DNA of 64,000 nucleotides from Mucilaginibacter geliditolerans (GTDB lineage: Bacteria > Bacteroidota > Bacteroidia > Sphingobacteriales > Sphingobacteriaceae), in NCBI RefSeq assembly GCF_014200495.1, contig NZ_JACHBY010000002.1, positions 868,001 to 932,000 on the forward strand, given 5' to 3'. The notes under the pieces are model-generated. The model searched no databases. It worked only from the letters and a program-made list of their open reading frames with translations, and had not been told where the DNA came from. The translations under genes and the position numbers were made by a program. Below, piece after piece: positions 35,295 through 44,056 of the stretch; the first letter of the stretch is position 1, and each line of letters starts with the position of its first letter.

Positions 35295-36632
35295 TTAGTG
35301 GAGTACTGCAATTTTAGCGTCGATCTGTTCAAGCGAAGTGCCCTTGGTTTCCGGCATAAAAAACCAAACAAAAATGAGTTGCAACACCATCATAAAGCCA
35401 AAGAAGAAGAAAGTCGGCGCGCCGCCGAGTGATTCAGCAACAGATGGAAAGCCAAAGGCGATAATAGCCGCCATTATCCAGTGTGTTGAACTGCCCAGCG
35501 TTTGCCCCTTGGCCCTAACCTGATTAGGGAATATCTCCGAAATAAATACCCATATTACCGCGCCTTGCGAAAAAGCGAAAAAGGCGATAAACACCATCAT
35601 ATAAACAGGTATGGCAAAGCCGCTTAAATGCCCCGAGTAAAAAGTAAAAGCTACCGCGAAGAGCGAAGCGATCAACCCTACAGAACCTACCAGCATCAGT
35701 ACCCGGCGGCCCACTTTATCTATAATATTTATCCCCAGCAGGGTAAAAATAAAATTGATCATCCCGATGCCAACAGTTGATAATAGCGAGGAATGCGGAC
35801 CTAAACCTGCCATTTCAAAAATGCGGGGCGCATAGTAAATAATGGCGTTAATGCCCGATACCTGGTTAAAAAATGCAAACAGCACAACCAGTATAATCGG
35901 GGTTTTATATTTACCCGAGAACAGGCTCTCCTTAGCATGCTTATTACCCTGGTCGTCCGTGCCTGATTTTTGAATGGAAACCAGCTCCTGCTCACAGTTT
36001 AAGGGGTTAATGATGCGTAATATTTCCAAAGCACGTTTGGTATCACCTTTTTTAAGGATAAGCCAGCGCGGGCTTTCGGGTATCAGATAAATCAAACATA
36101 AAAAAATGAAAGCCGGTACCGCCTGTACGCCCAGCATCCAGCGCCATGAATTATCGCCACCCTGACTGATCAGGTAATTTGACAGGTAGGAAACCAATAT
36201 CCCCAAAACAACATTGAACTGGAACAGGCCAACCAGTTTCCCGCGGTTATCAGCCGGTGAAACTTCAGATATATAGATCGGGGCCGTTACTGAAGATGCC
36301 CCAACACCCAGGCCGCCTAAAAAGCGAAAAACAAGAAATATTGACCAACTATCGGCCAGCGCTGTACCAAGCGAAGATAGTAAGTAGGCGATCGCTACAA
36401 AATACAAGGTATTTTTACGTCCAAAACGATCAGATGGCCGGGAGCCTAACAATGAACCAATTACGGTTCCTATTAAAGCAATAGATATAGTTAAGCCATG
36501 TTCAAACGCGGATAGGTGCCAGAATTGCTGAATGGATTTTTCGGCGCCCGATATAACTGCCGTATCAAACCCGAACAGAAAGCCACCAAGGGCCACAACC
36601 ATGGACCATGCCATGACAGAATGTTTTCTCAT
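35295..36632 (-). CDS. Sugar porter (MFS) for fructose or a related hexose
   Basis: 445 residues with 12 expected membrane helices. All sugar-porter signatures are visible: FGFDTAVISGA in helix 1, SDRFGRKNT after helix 2, PESPRWLI after helix 6, QVSGINAIIYYAPRIF in helix 7, DKVGRR, and PETKG at the end. First gene of the leftward fructan unit and divergent from the hybrid sensor with 332 bases between. Hexose:H+ symport is the family function; fructose as substrate is inferred from the locus. Confidence 0.93.
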   Translation of the reverse strand: MRKHSVMAWSMVVALGGFLFGFDTAVISGAEKSIQQFWHLSAFEHGLTISIALIGTVIGSLLGSRPSDRFGRKNTLYFVAIAYLLSSLGTALADSWSIFLVFRFLGGLGVGASSVTAPIYISEVSPADNRGKLVGLFQFNVVLGILVSYLSNYLISQGGDNSWRWMLGVQAVPAFIFLCLIYLIPESPRWLILKKGDTKRALEILRIINPLNCEQELVSIQKSGTDDQGNKHAKESLFSGKYKTPIILVVLFAFFNQVSGINAIIYYAPRIFEMAGLGPHSSLLSTVGIGMINFIFTLLGINIIDKVGRRVLMLVGSVGLIASLFAVAFTFYSGHLSGFAIPVYMMVFIAFFAFSQGAVIWVFISEIFPNQVRAKGQTLGSSTHWIMAAIIAFGFPSVAESLGGAPTFFFFGFMMVLQLIFVWFFMPETKGTSLEQIDAKIAVLH

Positions 36633-36792
36633 AATTAATAAAAGGTGTTATTGGATTTACCTTCCAAAATTGAAGAATAAGGCAGGCAACCGTTATCGGT
36701 TTTGTATCAAAAGCGTATAAAAAACGAATACACACTTATTTAATTGACAATCAATAGATTAAAATTAAAACACTTTACAAATCAGGGAGAAA

Positions 36793-36827
36793 TGTTTGTT
36801 TTTGTTACGTGTTTGTTTGTTTTTGTT
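36793..36827. promoter_or_regulatory. 14-base direct repeat, 21 bases apart: candidate hybrid-sensor operator
   Basis: TGTTTGTTTTTGTT occurs at 36793-36806 and 36814-36827, so the two copies sit two helical turns apart, as AraC-type DNA-binding domains require. It lies in the 332-base gap between the porter and the divergent hybrid two-component gene, about 160-195 bases from the porter start. Besides this and the promoter-like box at 36883, nothing else is seen in the gap. Confidence 0.5.
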
Positions 36828-36882
36828 TCATTAGCACCACCGGGGTCAAAGCGGCATTTTTATTTTTGAAAGTTTTTATTGG

Positions 36883-36890
36883 TAAATTTG
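36883..36890 (+). promoter_or_regulatory. Possible -7 box for the hybrid sensor gene
   Basis: TAAATTTG matches TAnnTTTG and lies 75 bases before the sensor ATG. A TTTG is present upstream (36865-36868) but the spacing of 14 is shorter than the usual 19 or so. Confidence 0.4.
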
Positions 36891-36964
36891 TTCAGCACTC
36901 CCCGGAGATTGCAAACCAAGTATTAAATCTTTTACTCAACACATTTTTAACGTTATAAAGGCTG

Positions 36965-39724
36965 ATGACTTTAAACATGAGGCGCTGCATTAAATTGCTG
37001 GCAATGGTATGTATAACCGTTGTGGTAATGGGTTGTCATAAGGCAGATGTAAAGTCGGAATACACTATTGCCTTCTCTCAGTGTGTTGGATCGGATCTGT
37101 GGCGCCAAACCATGCTGGATGAGATGAAGATGGAGCTCTCCTTGCACCCGGATGCGAAATTTATTTATGCAGATGCCAACGGCAACAGCAGCAAACAGGT
37201 AGAGCAGGTAAGGCAAATGCTGAATAAAGGCATAGATCTGCTGATCATCTCCCCCAACGAGGCCCAGCCGCTTACTGATATTGTCGAACAAATCTATGAT
37301 AAAGGTATCCCGGTAATTGTGATCGATAGGAAAACAGCATCAACCTTATATACAGCCTATGTAGGCGCGGATAATTACCAGATTGGTAAAATGGCCGGGG
37401 AATACCTGGGTAATTTACTTAAAGGCAAGGGAAATGTGCTTGAAGTAATGGGCCTGCCCGGTTCGTCGCCTGCTATTGAGCGGGAAAACGGCTTTGATGA
37501 CGGGATTAAGAAATACACCGGCATACATATTACAGCACAGGTGTATGGCGACTGGCTAAAAGCAAATGCCGAAACCCAGCTAATGAAGTTAGGCAACAAT
37601 CTTAACGATGTAAATGCGGTATTTGCGCATAACGACGTGATGGCCCGTGCATCGCGCGATGTGCTTACCCGGCTTAATATAAAACAGCCCATAAAAGTTA
37701 TCGGGGTTGATGCATTGCCCGGCAATGGTGGTGGTATCCAGATGGTTTCATCAAAACTTATTGACGCAAGCCTGGTATATCCAACCGGCGGCAAGGAAGC
37801 TATCATGACGGCATTCAGGATACTGAACAAGGAGCCTTTCACCAAGGAAAACATACTGCAATCGGTAGTAATAGATTCAACCAATGTGCAGTTAATGAAA
37901 CTGCAATGGAACAGGATCAATAGTCAGCAAAAGGATATTGAAAGACAGCAGGCACTACTTGCAGAGCAAAGGGAATTGTATAACAGCCAGCAGGTGATCT
38001 TCAACATTATTGTGATATCGCTGGTATTGGCAATTGTTTTCGGGGGACTGGCTTTTTATTCGCTGATGGAAAACAGGAAGATCAACAAAAGTCTTGAAGC
38101 AAAAAACACTGAGATTTTATCACAAAGGAATCAGCTGATCGAAATGTCGGCCCGGGCTGAAGCTGCTACTGAGGCTAAACTTAACTTTTTCACCAATATA
38201 TCGCATGAATTTCGCACGCCACTAACATTGATCCTCTCCCCTGTTGAGGATATGATGCGTAACGAAAAGCTAAACCTGGTTGCCGGCAAAAGTTTAAAGC
38301 TGATGCATAAAAACGTGTTCAGATTACTACGCCTGGTTAACCAGTTGATAGACTATCGGAAAATAGGGTACGACAAGCAGCAGATCCACGCATCGCCCAA
38401 TAATATTGCAGACTTTGTAAAGGATATCCTGGATAATTTTCAGCATAATGCGCAGAAACGTAATATCCACCTCACCTTTAGCACAAACGAGCCTAATATT
38501 ACCGCATGGTTTGATGTAAATATGCTGGACAAGGTTTTTTTCAACCTGCTATCCAACGCCATAAAATTCACTAAGAATAATGGTTATATAAAGGTTATCA
38601 TCACTAAAAATAATGATAGTATGGTTGATATAACCATTACCGATAATGGCATAGGCATGGAGCCTGATGAAGTTGAACATGTATTTGAACAATTTTACCA
38701 GGCCGATAATGGCGCTGCCAAAGGATCGGGGCTGGGATTGGCCTTATCAAAAGAAATTGTTTTACTTCACCAGGGTGCCATTGAGGTAAGCAGCAAAAAA
38801 TGGCAGGGAACAACCTTTACTATAAAACTGCCGTTGGATAATACGACTAAAAAAGCCCCGCAATATCCTGTTGAACGCCTTGAAACTGATTATAATACGC
38901 AGCTTTATACCGCCGATCTGGATGAACAGGTGATTGCCGACCCAACGGCTGCTTTTAGTATGCCACAGGAGCTTTCCATATTAATTATAGAAGATAATAC
39001 CGACCTTCTTTATTATCTGAACGATAAGTTGGGCGAAACCTATGAAATATTTACTGCCGATGATGGATCGAAGGGGCTGAATGAGGCTTTTGAGCGTGTG
39101 CCCGATCTGGTGATATCAGATGTGGTTTTGCCGGGAATTTCAGGCAAAAAGATTGCAGAAAGCCTAAAAACTGATATCAGAACATCCCATATCCCTATTA
39201 TATTATTAACAGCGCAAAGCAATGTTGACCAGCAGATTGATGGTATCCGCAGCATGGCCGATGTTTACATTACCAAACCATTTAACCTCGACTATCTATT
39301 AGCCACTATAAACAACCTGATTAAAAACAGGCTGATACTTAAGGAACACTTTATAAGCGACATTGACCTGGCAAAAATGCCCGTTTCAAAACGACTGGAT
39401 AAAAAATTCTTAAACGATTTTGCAGGCATTGTAGAGCAGAACCTGGGCAACGAAAACTTTAATGTTGATGATATTTGCAAGCTGATAGGAATATCACGGG
39501 TAAAGCTTTACCGCAAAGTTAAAGCCCTGCTTGGATGCAGTATAGCAGATTATATTTTGAACCGCAGACTAAAAAAAGCCAAATATTTACTCATTAACGA
39601 AAGCTACTCTATATCCGAGATCACATATATGGTGGGTTTTTCAAGTCCCAATTACTTCTCAACCGTGTTTAAGGCCAAATACGAGTGTACACCCAGCGAA
39701 TTTAAACGTAAGCAGGATGCTTAA
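36965..39724 (+). CDS. Hybrid two-component sensor/AraC regulator with periplasmic sugar-binding domain
   Basis: 919 residues. N-terminal hydrophobic leader with a lipobox-like VVMGC, then a type 1 periplasmic-binding-protein domain (about 30-315; KGIDLLIISPNEAQPL, GIPVIVIDRK, YVGADNYQIGKMAGEYLG). Membrane helix about 346-368, then HisKA with H414 in FTNISHEFRTPLTLILSP, HATPase (LLSNAIKFT, DNGIGM, GSGLGLALSKEI), receiver with D719 in VISDVVLPG, and an AraC helix-turn-helix pair (FNVDDICKLIGISRVKLYR; FSSPNYFSTVFKAKY). The layout matches the fructose-binding sensor BT1754 of B. thetaiotaomicron. It should activate the divergent fructan genes when periplasmic fructose appears. Confidence 0.95.
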   Translation: MTLNMRRCIKLLAMVCITVVVMGCHKADVKSEYTIAFSQCVGSDLWRQTMLDEMKMELSLHPDAKFIYADANGNSSKQVEQVRQMLNKGIDLLIISPNEAQPLTDIVEQIYDKGIPVIVIDRKTASTLYTAYVGADNYQIGKMAGEYLGNLLKGKGNVLEVMGLPGSSPAIERENGFDDGIKKYTGIHITAQVYGDWLKANAETQLMKLGNNLNDVNAVFAHNDVMARASRDVLTRLNIKQPIKVIGVDALPGNGGGIQMVSSKLIDASLVYPTGGKEAIMTAFRILNKEPFTKENILQSVVIDSTNVQLMKLQWNRINSQQKDIERQQALLAEQRELYNSQQVIFNIIVISLVLAIVFGGLAFYSLMENRKINKSLEAKNTEILSQRNQLIEMSARAEAATEAKLNFFTNISHEFRTPLTLILSPVEDMMRNEKLNLVAGKSLKLMHKNVFRLLRLVNQLIDYRKIGYDKQQIHASPNNIADFVKDILDNFQHNAQKRNIHLTFSTNEPNITAWFDVNMLDKVFFNLLSNAIKFTKNNGYIKVIITKNNDSMVDITITDNGIGMEPDEVEHVFEQFYQADNGAAKGSGLGLALSKEIVLLHQGAIEVSSKKWQGTTFTIKLPLDNTTKKAPQYPVERLETDYNTQLYTADLDEQVIADPTAAFSMPQELSILIIEDNTDLLYYLNDKLGETYEIFTADDGSKGLNEAFERVPDLVISDVVLPGISGKKIAESLKTDIRTSHIPIILLTAQSNVDQQIDGIRSMADVYITKPFNLDYLLATINNLIKNRLILKEHFISDIDLAKMPVSKRLDKKFLNDFAGIVEQNLGNENFNVDDICKLIGISRVKLYRKVKALLGCSIADYILNRRLKKAKYLLINESYSISEITYMVGFSSPNYFSTVFKAKYECTPSEFKRKQDA

Positions 39725-39775
39725 ACAGTCAGCTTTCTTTTCCAGTATGTTTTTTCAAATATAATGCGGGGCTTT

Positions 39776-40096
39776 TTAATGATGTATCAGTTGATAAACC
39801 TGCTGCATATATTCCGCTTCCTCCATTGCCATCTGGAAATCCTCCCATTCGGTTATGCTAAATGTAAAGCAGATATCACTATGAGGTGTGCGCAACACAA
39901 GCCTTTCCTCGCCATCGGGAAAAGGGAACATGCTTTGCTCCACATCCAGCTGTGATGTAAAATCCTTGAACATTTTAAACTGCTCAGGTGTAAAATTCAA
40001 CAGTAGGTTTCGCAACCAAATGTTCAGGATCTTACACTCCATGCATTGGCTAATAACAGTCGGACCTTTACGGCATAAAACGATGGTTTGACACAT
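39776..40096 (-). CDS. DUF6686-like small protein
   Basis: 106 residues from the ATG at 40096; an upstream start at 40129 would add an atypical 11-residue stretch. It contains a CMEC motif after a spaced upstream cysteine, then LRNLLLNFTPEQFKMFKDF and LRTPHSDICFTFSITEWEDF, in line with the DUF6686 family of small Bacteroidota proteins that often lie near iron-uptake genes. Cysteines could bind metal. The gene converges on the hybrid sensor, with 51 bases between and no clear hairpin. Function unknown. Confidence 0.65.
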   Translation of the reverse strand: MCQTIVLCRKGPTVISQCMECKILNIWLRNLLLNFTPEQFKMFKDFTSQLDVEQSMFPFPDGEERLVLRTPHSDICFTFSITEWEDFQMAMEEAEYMQQVYQLIHH

Positions 40097-40169
40097 AAGC
40101 TGATAAATTAGTGCCTGCATTACCTGCATAGATAGATCATCCTCAGTAGGTAAGCAGGACTTTATATTT

Positions 40170-40370
40170 TCAATTCTTAATTACATTTTCTTTTATACTA
40201 CTATTGGGTTTCCAGATCTTCCGGCAAATGACAAACAGCGGGACAAGCAGCGCCGCCCAGGCTAACCAATACCAAAAACCTGTACCTAACAAAGCGGCCA
40301 ACAAACCAAACAGTATTAAGCCGGACAACAGCATAGGTATGCGCCAGATTTTTTTAAAATTTTGTTTCAT
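40170..40370 (-). CDS. Small membrane protein coupled to the PepSY gene
   Basis: 66 residues with two hydrophobic stretches (IPMLLSGLILFGLLAALLG and WYWLAWAALLVPLFVIC) and a basic N-terminus. Its ATG overlaps the PepSY gene's TGA (ATGA type), so the two are translated together. It resembles the small hydrophobic proteins that follow PepSY-associated membrane proteins in iron-uptake loci. No motif beyond the helices. Confidence 0.7.
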   Translation of the reverse strand: MKQNFKKIWRIPMLLSGLILFGLLAALLGTGFWYWLAWAALLVPLFVICRKIWKPNSSIKENVIKN

Positions 40371-41545
40371 GATTTAATTGTTGGGGATTGATGCTCAGTT
40401 AATTCAGCTTCGGCAAGGCGTTCAAAATAATTCCTATAAAATTTACGGCGTACAACCCAGAGGTAAACCCCACTAATGAGCACCACTATAGCAACCAGGT
40501 CAAATAGCACCCAGATTATTTTTAACGGTGTACCACCATAATTACCAAAATGCAGCGGCCGTGAGAGCTCAAGCGCCCGTAAATAAACAGGCATTTTTAC
40601 CACAGCCGCCAATTTACCTGATTTAGCATCAACCAAAACCGGACTGAATAGTTGAGAGGTCAACGGTGTATTTCCTTTTGTCCAGACCAGGTAATGATAG
40701 GGGCTGCCAAAGGTATTGCCCGGGTAAACCACGCTCATTATCTGCATACCCGGCAATGTTTTTTGGGTTGTATTGTAGGCAGCCTGTACCGAACTTAATT
40801 CATTTTGTTTCACTAATGGCTTACCCTGGTATTTACTCAGCATGGCTTTTACATCCGTCATCTGCCATATTCCAAACAGCGGTGTCGAAAGCTCATTCAT
40901 CACACCCGTCGTCCCTACTACCAAAAGCCACACGGCAGTAGCAATGCCCAGCAGGTTATGCAAATCGAGCCATTTGAGTCGGCGGGATTTATCACTCCTT
41001 ATAGTTCCGAAGTCCAGTTTCTTCATAAAGGGGCCGTATAATACGACCCCTGAAATGATGGAAATGACAAACAATACGCCCATCAACCCTAAAAACAATT
41101 CACCCGGCAAATCAAGGAATAATCCGCGGTGCAGGTCCAGCATGATATCGATAAAGCTTGCCGGCTTTTGAGAAAATGGCGGCTCGTCATTCAGCAATTT
41201 ACCGGTTCGGCTATCAAACTGCAGGGAATGGCGCAGCGGATCAACCGGATTCCAGGTGGGCGACATGTTAACCAATACCTGCGGCTCATCATCATCCACA
41301 AAAATGAACGTAACCAGTTGTTTGGGATAACGCCCATGGGCAACCTTTACCATGCCATCCAGATCAGCCATTGGCGTATCCTTCGGCAGGGTTGCATAAT
41401 GGGTTGGGTTAAGCCATCCCTCTATCTCGTCCCCGAAGATCAGCGGCAAACCGGTGACACATAACATGAGCAGGAACAAGGTGCATATCAGGCTCGTCCA
41501 CCGATGCCACCAAAACCATTTTTTAATACTTTTAAGCTGGGCCAT
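40367..41545 (-). CDS. PepSY-associated inner-membrane protein (iron-uptake type)
   Basis: 392 residues. First helix WWHRWTSLICTLFLLMLCVTG, then a periplasmic PepSY region (GMVKVAHGRYPKQLVTFIFV), further helices (LFLGLMGVLFVISIISGVVLYG; LLGIATAVWLLVVGTTGVM) with conserved histidines in DLHRG and WLDLHNLLG, and a last helix near IIWVLFDLVAIVVLISGVYLW. Such proteins accompany siderophore receptors and may reduce ferric siderophores with haem held by those histidines. Located 13 bases after the receptor stop, so co-transcribed. Confidence 0.85.
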   Translation of the reverse strand: MAQLKSIKKWFWWHRWTSLICTLFLLMLCVTGLPLIFGDEIEGWLNPTHYATLPKDTPMADLDGMVKVAHGRYPKQLVTFIFVDDDEPQVLVNMSPTWNPVDPLRHSLQFDSRTGKLLNDEPPFSQKPASFIDIMLDLHRGLFLDLPGELFLGLMGVLFVISIISGVVLYGPFMKKLDFGTIRSDKSRRLKWLDLHNLLGIATAVWLLVVGTTGVMNELSTPLFGIWQMTDVKAMLSKYQGKPLVKQNELSSVQAAYNTTQKTLPGMQIMSVVYPGNTFGSPYHYLVWTKGNTPLTSQLFSPVLVDAKSGKLAAVVKMPVYLRALELSRPLHFGNYGGTPLKIIWVLFDLVAIVVLISGVYLWVVRRKFYRNYFERLAEAELTEHQSPTIKS

Positions 41546-41558
41546 ATATTAATATCCG

Positions 41559-44024
41559 TTAAAATCTGAAAGCAATGCTTCCGTTGATACTGCGCGGCTG
41601 TTGCGGGTTAACAGTATACCAGCCAATCCAGTATTCCTTATTCGTCAAGTTATCAACAGATACAGCAAAGCGGTACCTCCCTGCATCGTAAAACACCGTG
41701 CTGTTTAATACCGTATAGGCAGGAACATAAAACTGTCCCTCACTTTTACTACTTTCTACTAAGCTTTTCCCGGCGTAATTGCCGCCAAACCCAACGCCAA
41801 GGCCTTTAATCCCACCTTGTGTAAAACGGTAACTCAACCATAAATTAGCCATATTCTGCGGGCCGGATGTGTTAGGCCTTAAGCCGTTCACATCGGCATC
41901 TGCATTGGTGTATTTACTATCATTATAAGCATAGCCTGCTACCACATTAAAGCCGGTAAAGGGATTGGCTGTTACTTCAGCTTCCAGTCCTTTACTGAGC
42001 TGTGTGCCGTTCTGGATCGAAAACTGAGGATGATCCAGATCAGTCCGCAATACATTATCTACCTTTATATCATAATAGCTAAAAGTTCCGCGCAGCTTGC
42101 CATCAAAGGCATTCAGCTTAACACCACCTTCCAACTGATTTGCTTCCTCCGGTTTAAAGCTATGGCCCTGGAAATCTGTTCCTGTTTCATTGGTAAAGCC
42201 ATTCTGATAATTGCCGAACAAGGATACCTTGTCTTTAATCAATTGATACACCAGGCCAAACTTGGGCGATAAAGCGGTTTGTTTATAGCCACCTGAAGTA
42301 GTACCATTTACCGGATTATAATTTCCGGCGAAATCATAATGATCAACGCGTAAAGCGGCATTGGCAATCAGTTGATCGGTAATATGTATTACATCTGACA
42401 CGTAGGCGCTGGTAATATATTCTTTGGTATAAATGGTATAAGGATAAGGATCGGCCGGGCTGTTGGCATAGGCCGAATCAACTTTAGCTTTGTTAAAGTT
42501 CAGGTAGTTTGGAATATTACCCCTTGTATTGATCACATCAAACAAATCAGCTGCGGTTTGGCCGTCTGCTGTGCCCATAAATTCATTATAGCGTACATTG
42601 GCATTATAGTTATAATAATCAATACCCGCTACAACACGGTTTTTTACAGAGCCGATATTGAATTTGCCGATAAAGTTTTGCTGCAAGTCAAAGGTTTGAT
42701 CGCCGCCTTCAATAGTCCATACATTCCGCTGTATCTCGTTATTACCCGGCATCAGGTAAAAATAAGGCATCGGGCCGTTGGAGTTGGTGTTAACAACTGA
42801 GATACTGGTTTGGGAGGTCCAATTATCTGACATTTTATAATTCATCTGCCCGGAGAAGTTCAGGTTTGATGAATTCATTACCAGATCATTACTAATATAA
42901 GAACGGTTATAATCCAGGTTTAACTTATCAGCGCTGTTTACGCCAAGTGCTGCAACTGTTGTATTAAAAAAGAACATTTGCGGCGTAGTTCCAGCAGATG
43001 CATAGAGTTCTGCATCGAAAGAAAATGATAAGCGGTCACTGGCTTTATAGATGAGGCTGGGCGCTAAAAATATATTACGGTGGAAGCCTGCATCCTGCCA
43101 TGAATTTTGGGTATTTAAAGCAGTATTGATACGGAACAGCAGTTTTTTTGCTGAATCCAATGGCGTATTTACATCTGCGGTCAGGCGGTTAAAACCATAG
43201 CTGCCGCCACTATAAGTTATCTCACCACCTGCCTGGTCATAAGGCTTTTTAGTCACTCTGTTAATGAGGCCGCCATAAGATGTTACGGCACTGCCAAATA
43301 AGGTAGCTGAAGGGCCTTTCAGTACTTCTATACTTTCTATATTGGCATTATCAATAGTGGTGCTCACATTGGATGCGATGCCATTCCTCAAATAAGTATT
43401 GAGCTGGAAACCACGCAGGACAAAGGAACTGCCGTTACCAAAACCCGACCGGTCGGTAGCGGCCCATAATTGATATGCGCCGGGCACATTTTTTAGCGCG
43501 GCATCAACGTTATGAACCGATTGATCGGTCATCAGGCTGCTGCTGACAGTTGAATATACCTGCGGATTTTCGAGGTCATTCAGCGGCATTTTGGCTACAT
43601 CATCGCTTTTAGTTGTAGCAAAGCGATTGGCTTTTTGGCCGCTGACTACAACTTCAGTCAACTGCTGACTGTTTGCTGTTAATAGCAGATTAACATTTAC
43701 AGTTTCATTTGCAGCAACAGTAACCTGCAATGTTTGCTGTCTCAGGCCCACGTGGCTGGCAGCCAAAATATAAGTTCCTGTTTTGATGTGGTTAAGTGTG
43801 AATTTACCTTCCTTGTTTACGGTAGTACCCCTCTTTAGTTCTTTTATGGTAACCGTTACCCCGTCGGCAGCCTTTCCGTCGGATGTTTTAACGGTTCCTT
43901 TGATATCACCGGTAACAGCCGACTGGGCATATGTTAAGGAAACAGGCAGGCATATGATAAATAACAGAAGTATAGATTTAAGCCAGGTGGCTTTTGAAAT
44001 TATATATGTTTGGTTTGATTTCAT
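41559..44024 (-). CDS. TonB-dependent siderophore receptor (CarboxypepD_reg type)
   Basis: 821 residues: signal peptide ending LTYAQS, CarboxypepD_reg domain (IKGTVKTSDGKAADGVTVTI), plug with NIESIEVLKGPSATLFG, and a barrel ending INGSIAFRF. The siderophore-receptor character shows in the plug, in the PLNDLENPQVYSTVSSSLM segment and in the C-terminal NLTNKEYWIGWY. It is a diverged paralogue of the next receptor upstream, 32 bases away, with much of the plug region in common. Ligand unknown; two receptors side by side suggest two related siderophores. Confidence 0.92.
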   Translation of the reverse strand: MKSNQTYIISKATWLKSILLLFIICLPVSLTYAQSAVTGDIKGTVKTSDGKAADGVTVTIKELKRGTTVNKEGKFTLNHIKTGTYILAASHVGLRQQTLQVTVAANETVNVNLLLTANSQQLTEVVVSGQKANRFATTKSDDVAKMPLNDLENPQVYSTVSSSLMTDQSVHNVDAALKNVPGAYQLWAATDRSGFGNGSSFVLRGFQLNTYLRNGIASNVSTTIDNANIESIEVLKGPSATLFGSAVTSYGGLINRVTKKPYDQAGGEITYSGGSYGFNRLTADVNTPLDSAKKLLFRINTALNTQNSWQDAGFHRNIFLAPSLIYKASDRLSFSFDAELYASAGTTPQMFFFNTTVAALGVNSADKLNLDYNRSYISNDLVMNSSNLNFSGQMNYKMSDNWTSQTSISVVNTNSNGPMPYFYLMPGNNEIQRNVWTIEGGDQTFDLQQNFIGKFNIGSVKNRVVAGIDYYNYNANVRYNEFMGTADGQTAADLFDVINTRGNIPNYLNFNKAKVDSAYANSPADPYPYTIYTKEYITSAYVSDVIHITDQLIANAALRVDHYDFAGNYNPVNGTTSGGYKQTALSPKFGLVYQLIKDKVSLFGNYQNGFTNETGTDFQGHSFKPEEANQLEGGVKLNAFDGKLRGTFSYYDIKVDNVLRTDLDHPQFSIQNGTQLSKGLEAEVTANPFTGFNVVAGYAYNDSKYTNADADVNGLRPNTSGPQNMANLWLSYRFTQGGIKGLGVGFGGNYAGKSLVESSKSEGQFYVPAYTVLNSTVFYDAGRYRFAVSVDNLTNKEYWIGWYTVNPQQPRSINGSIAFRF

Positions 44025-44056
44025 GATTTGTAGTTTGATACAATGATTTTTGCAGA

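Noticed and set aside
34364..35371. Fructokinase starting at 35371
   Set aside because: The extra 29 residues overlap the porter's C-terminus and lack kinase character; the ATG at 35284 begins the normal ribokinase N-terminus.
36861..36868. TATTTTTG as the hybrid sensor promoter
   Set aside because: It matches TAnnTTTG but has no TTTG about 19 bases upstream; the TAAATTTG at 36883 is a slightly better candidate.
37375..37920. 181-codon open frame on the minus strand inside the hybrid sensor gene
   Set aside because: It is antisense to the sugar-binding domain, has no family character, and its frame is explained by codon bias of the real gene.
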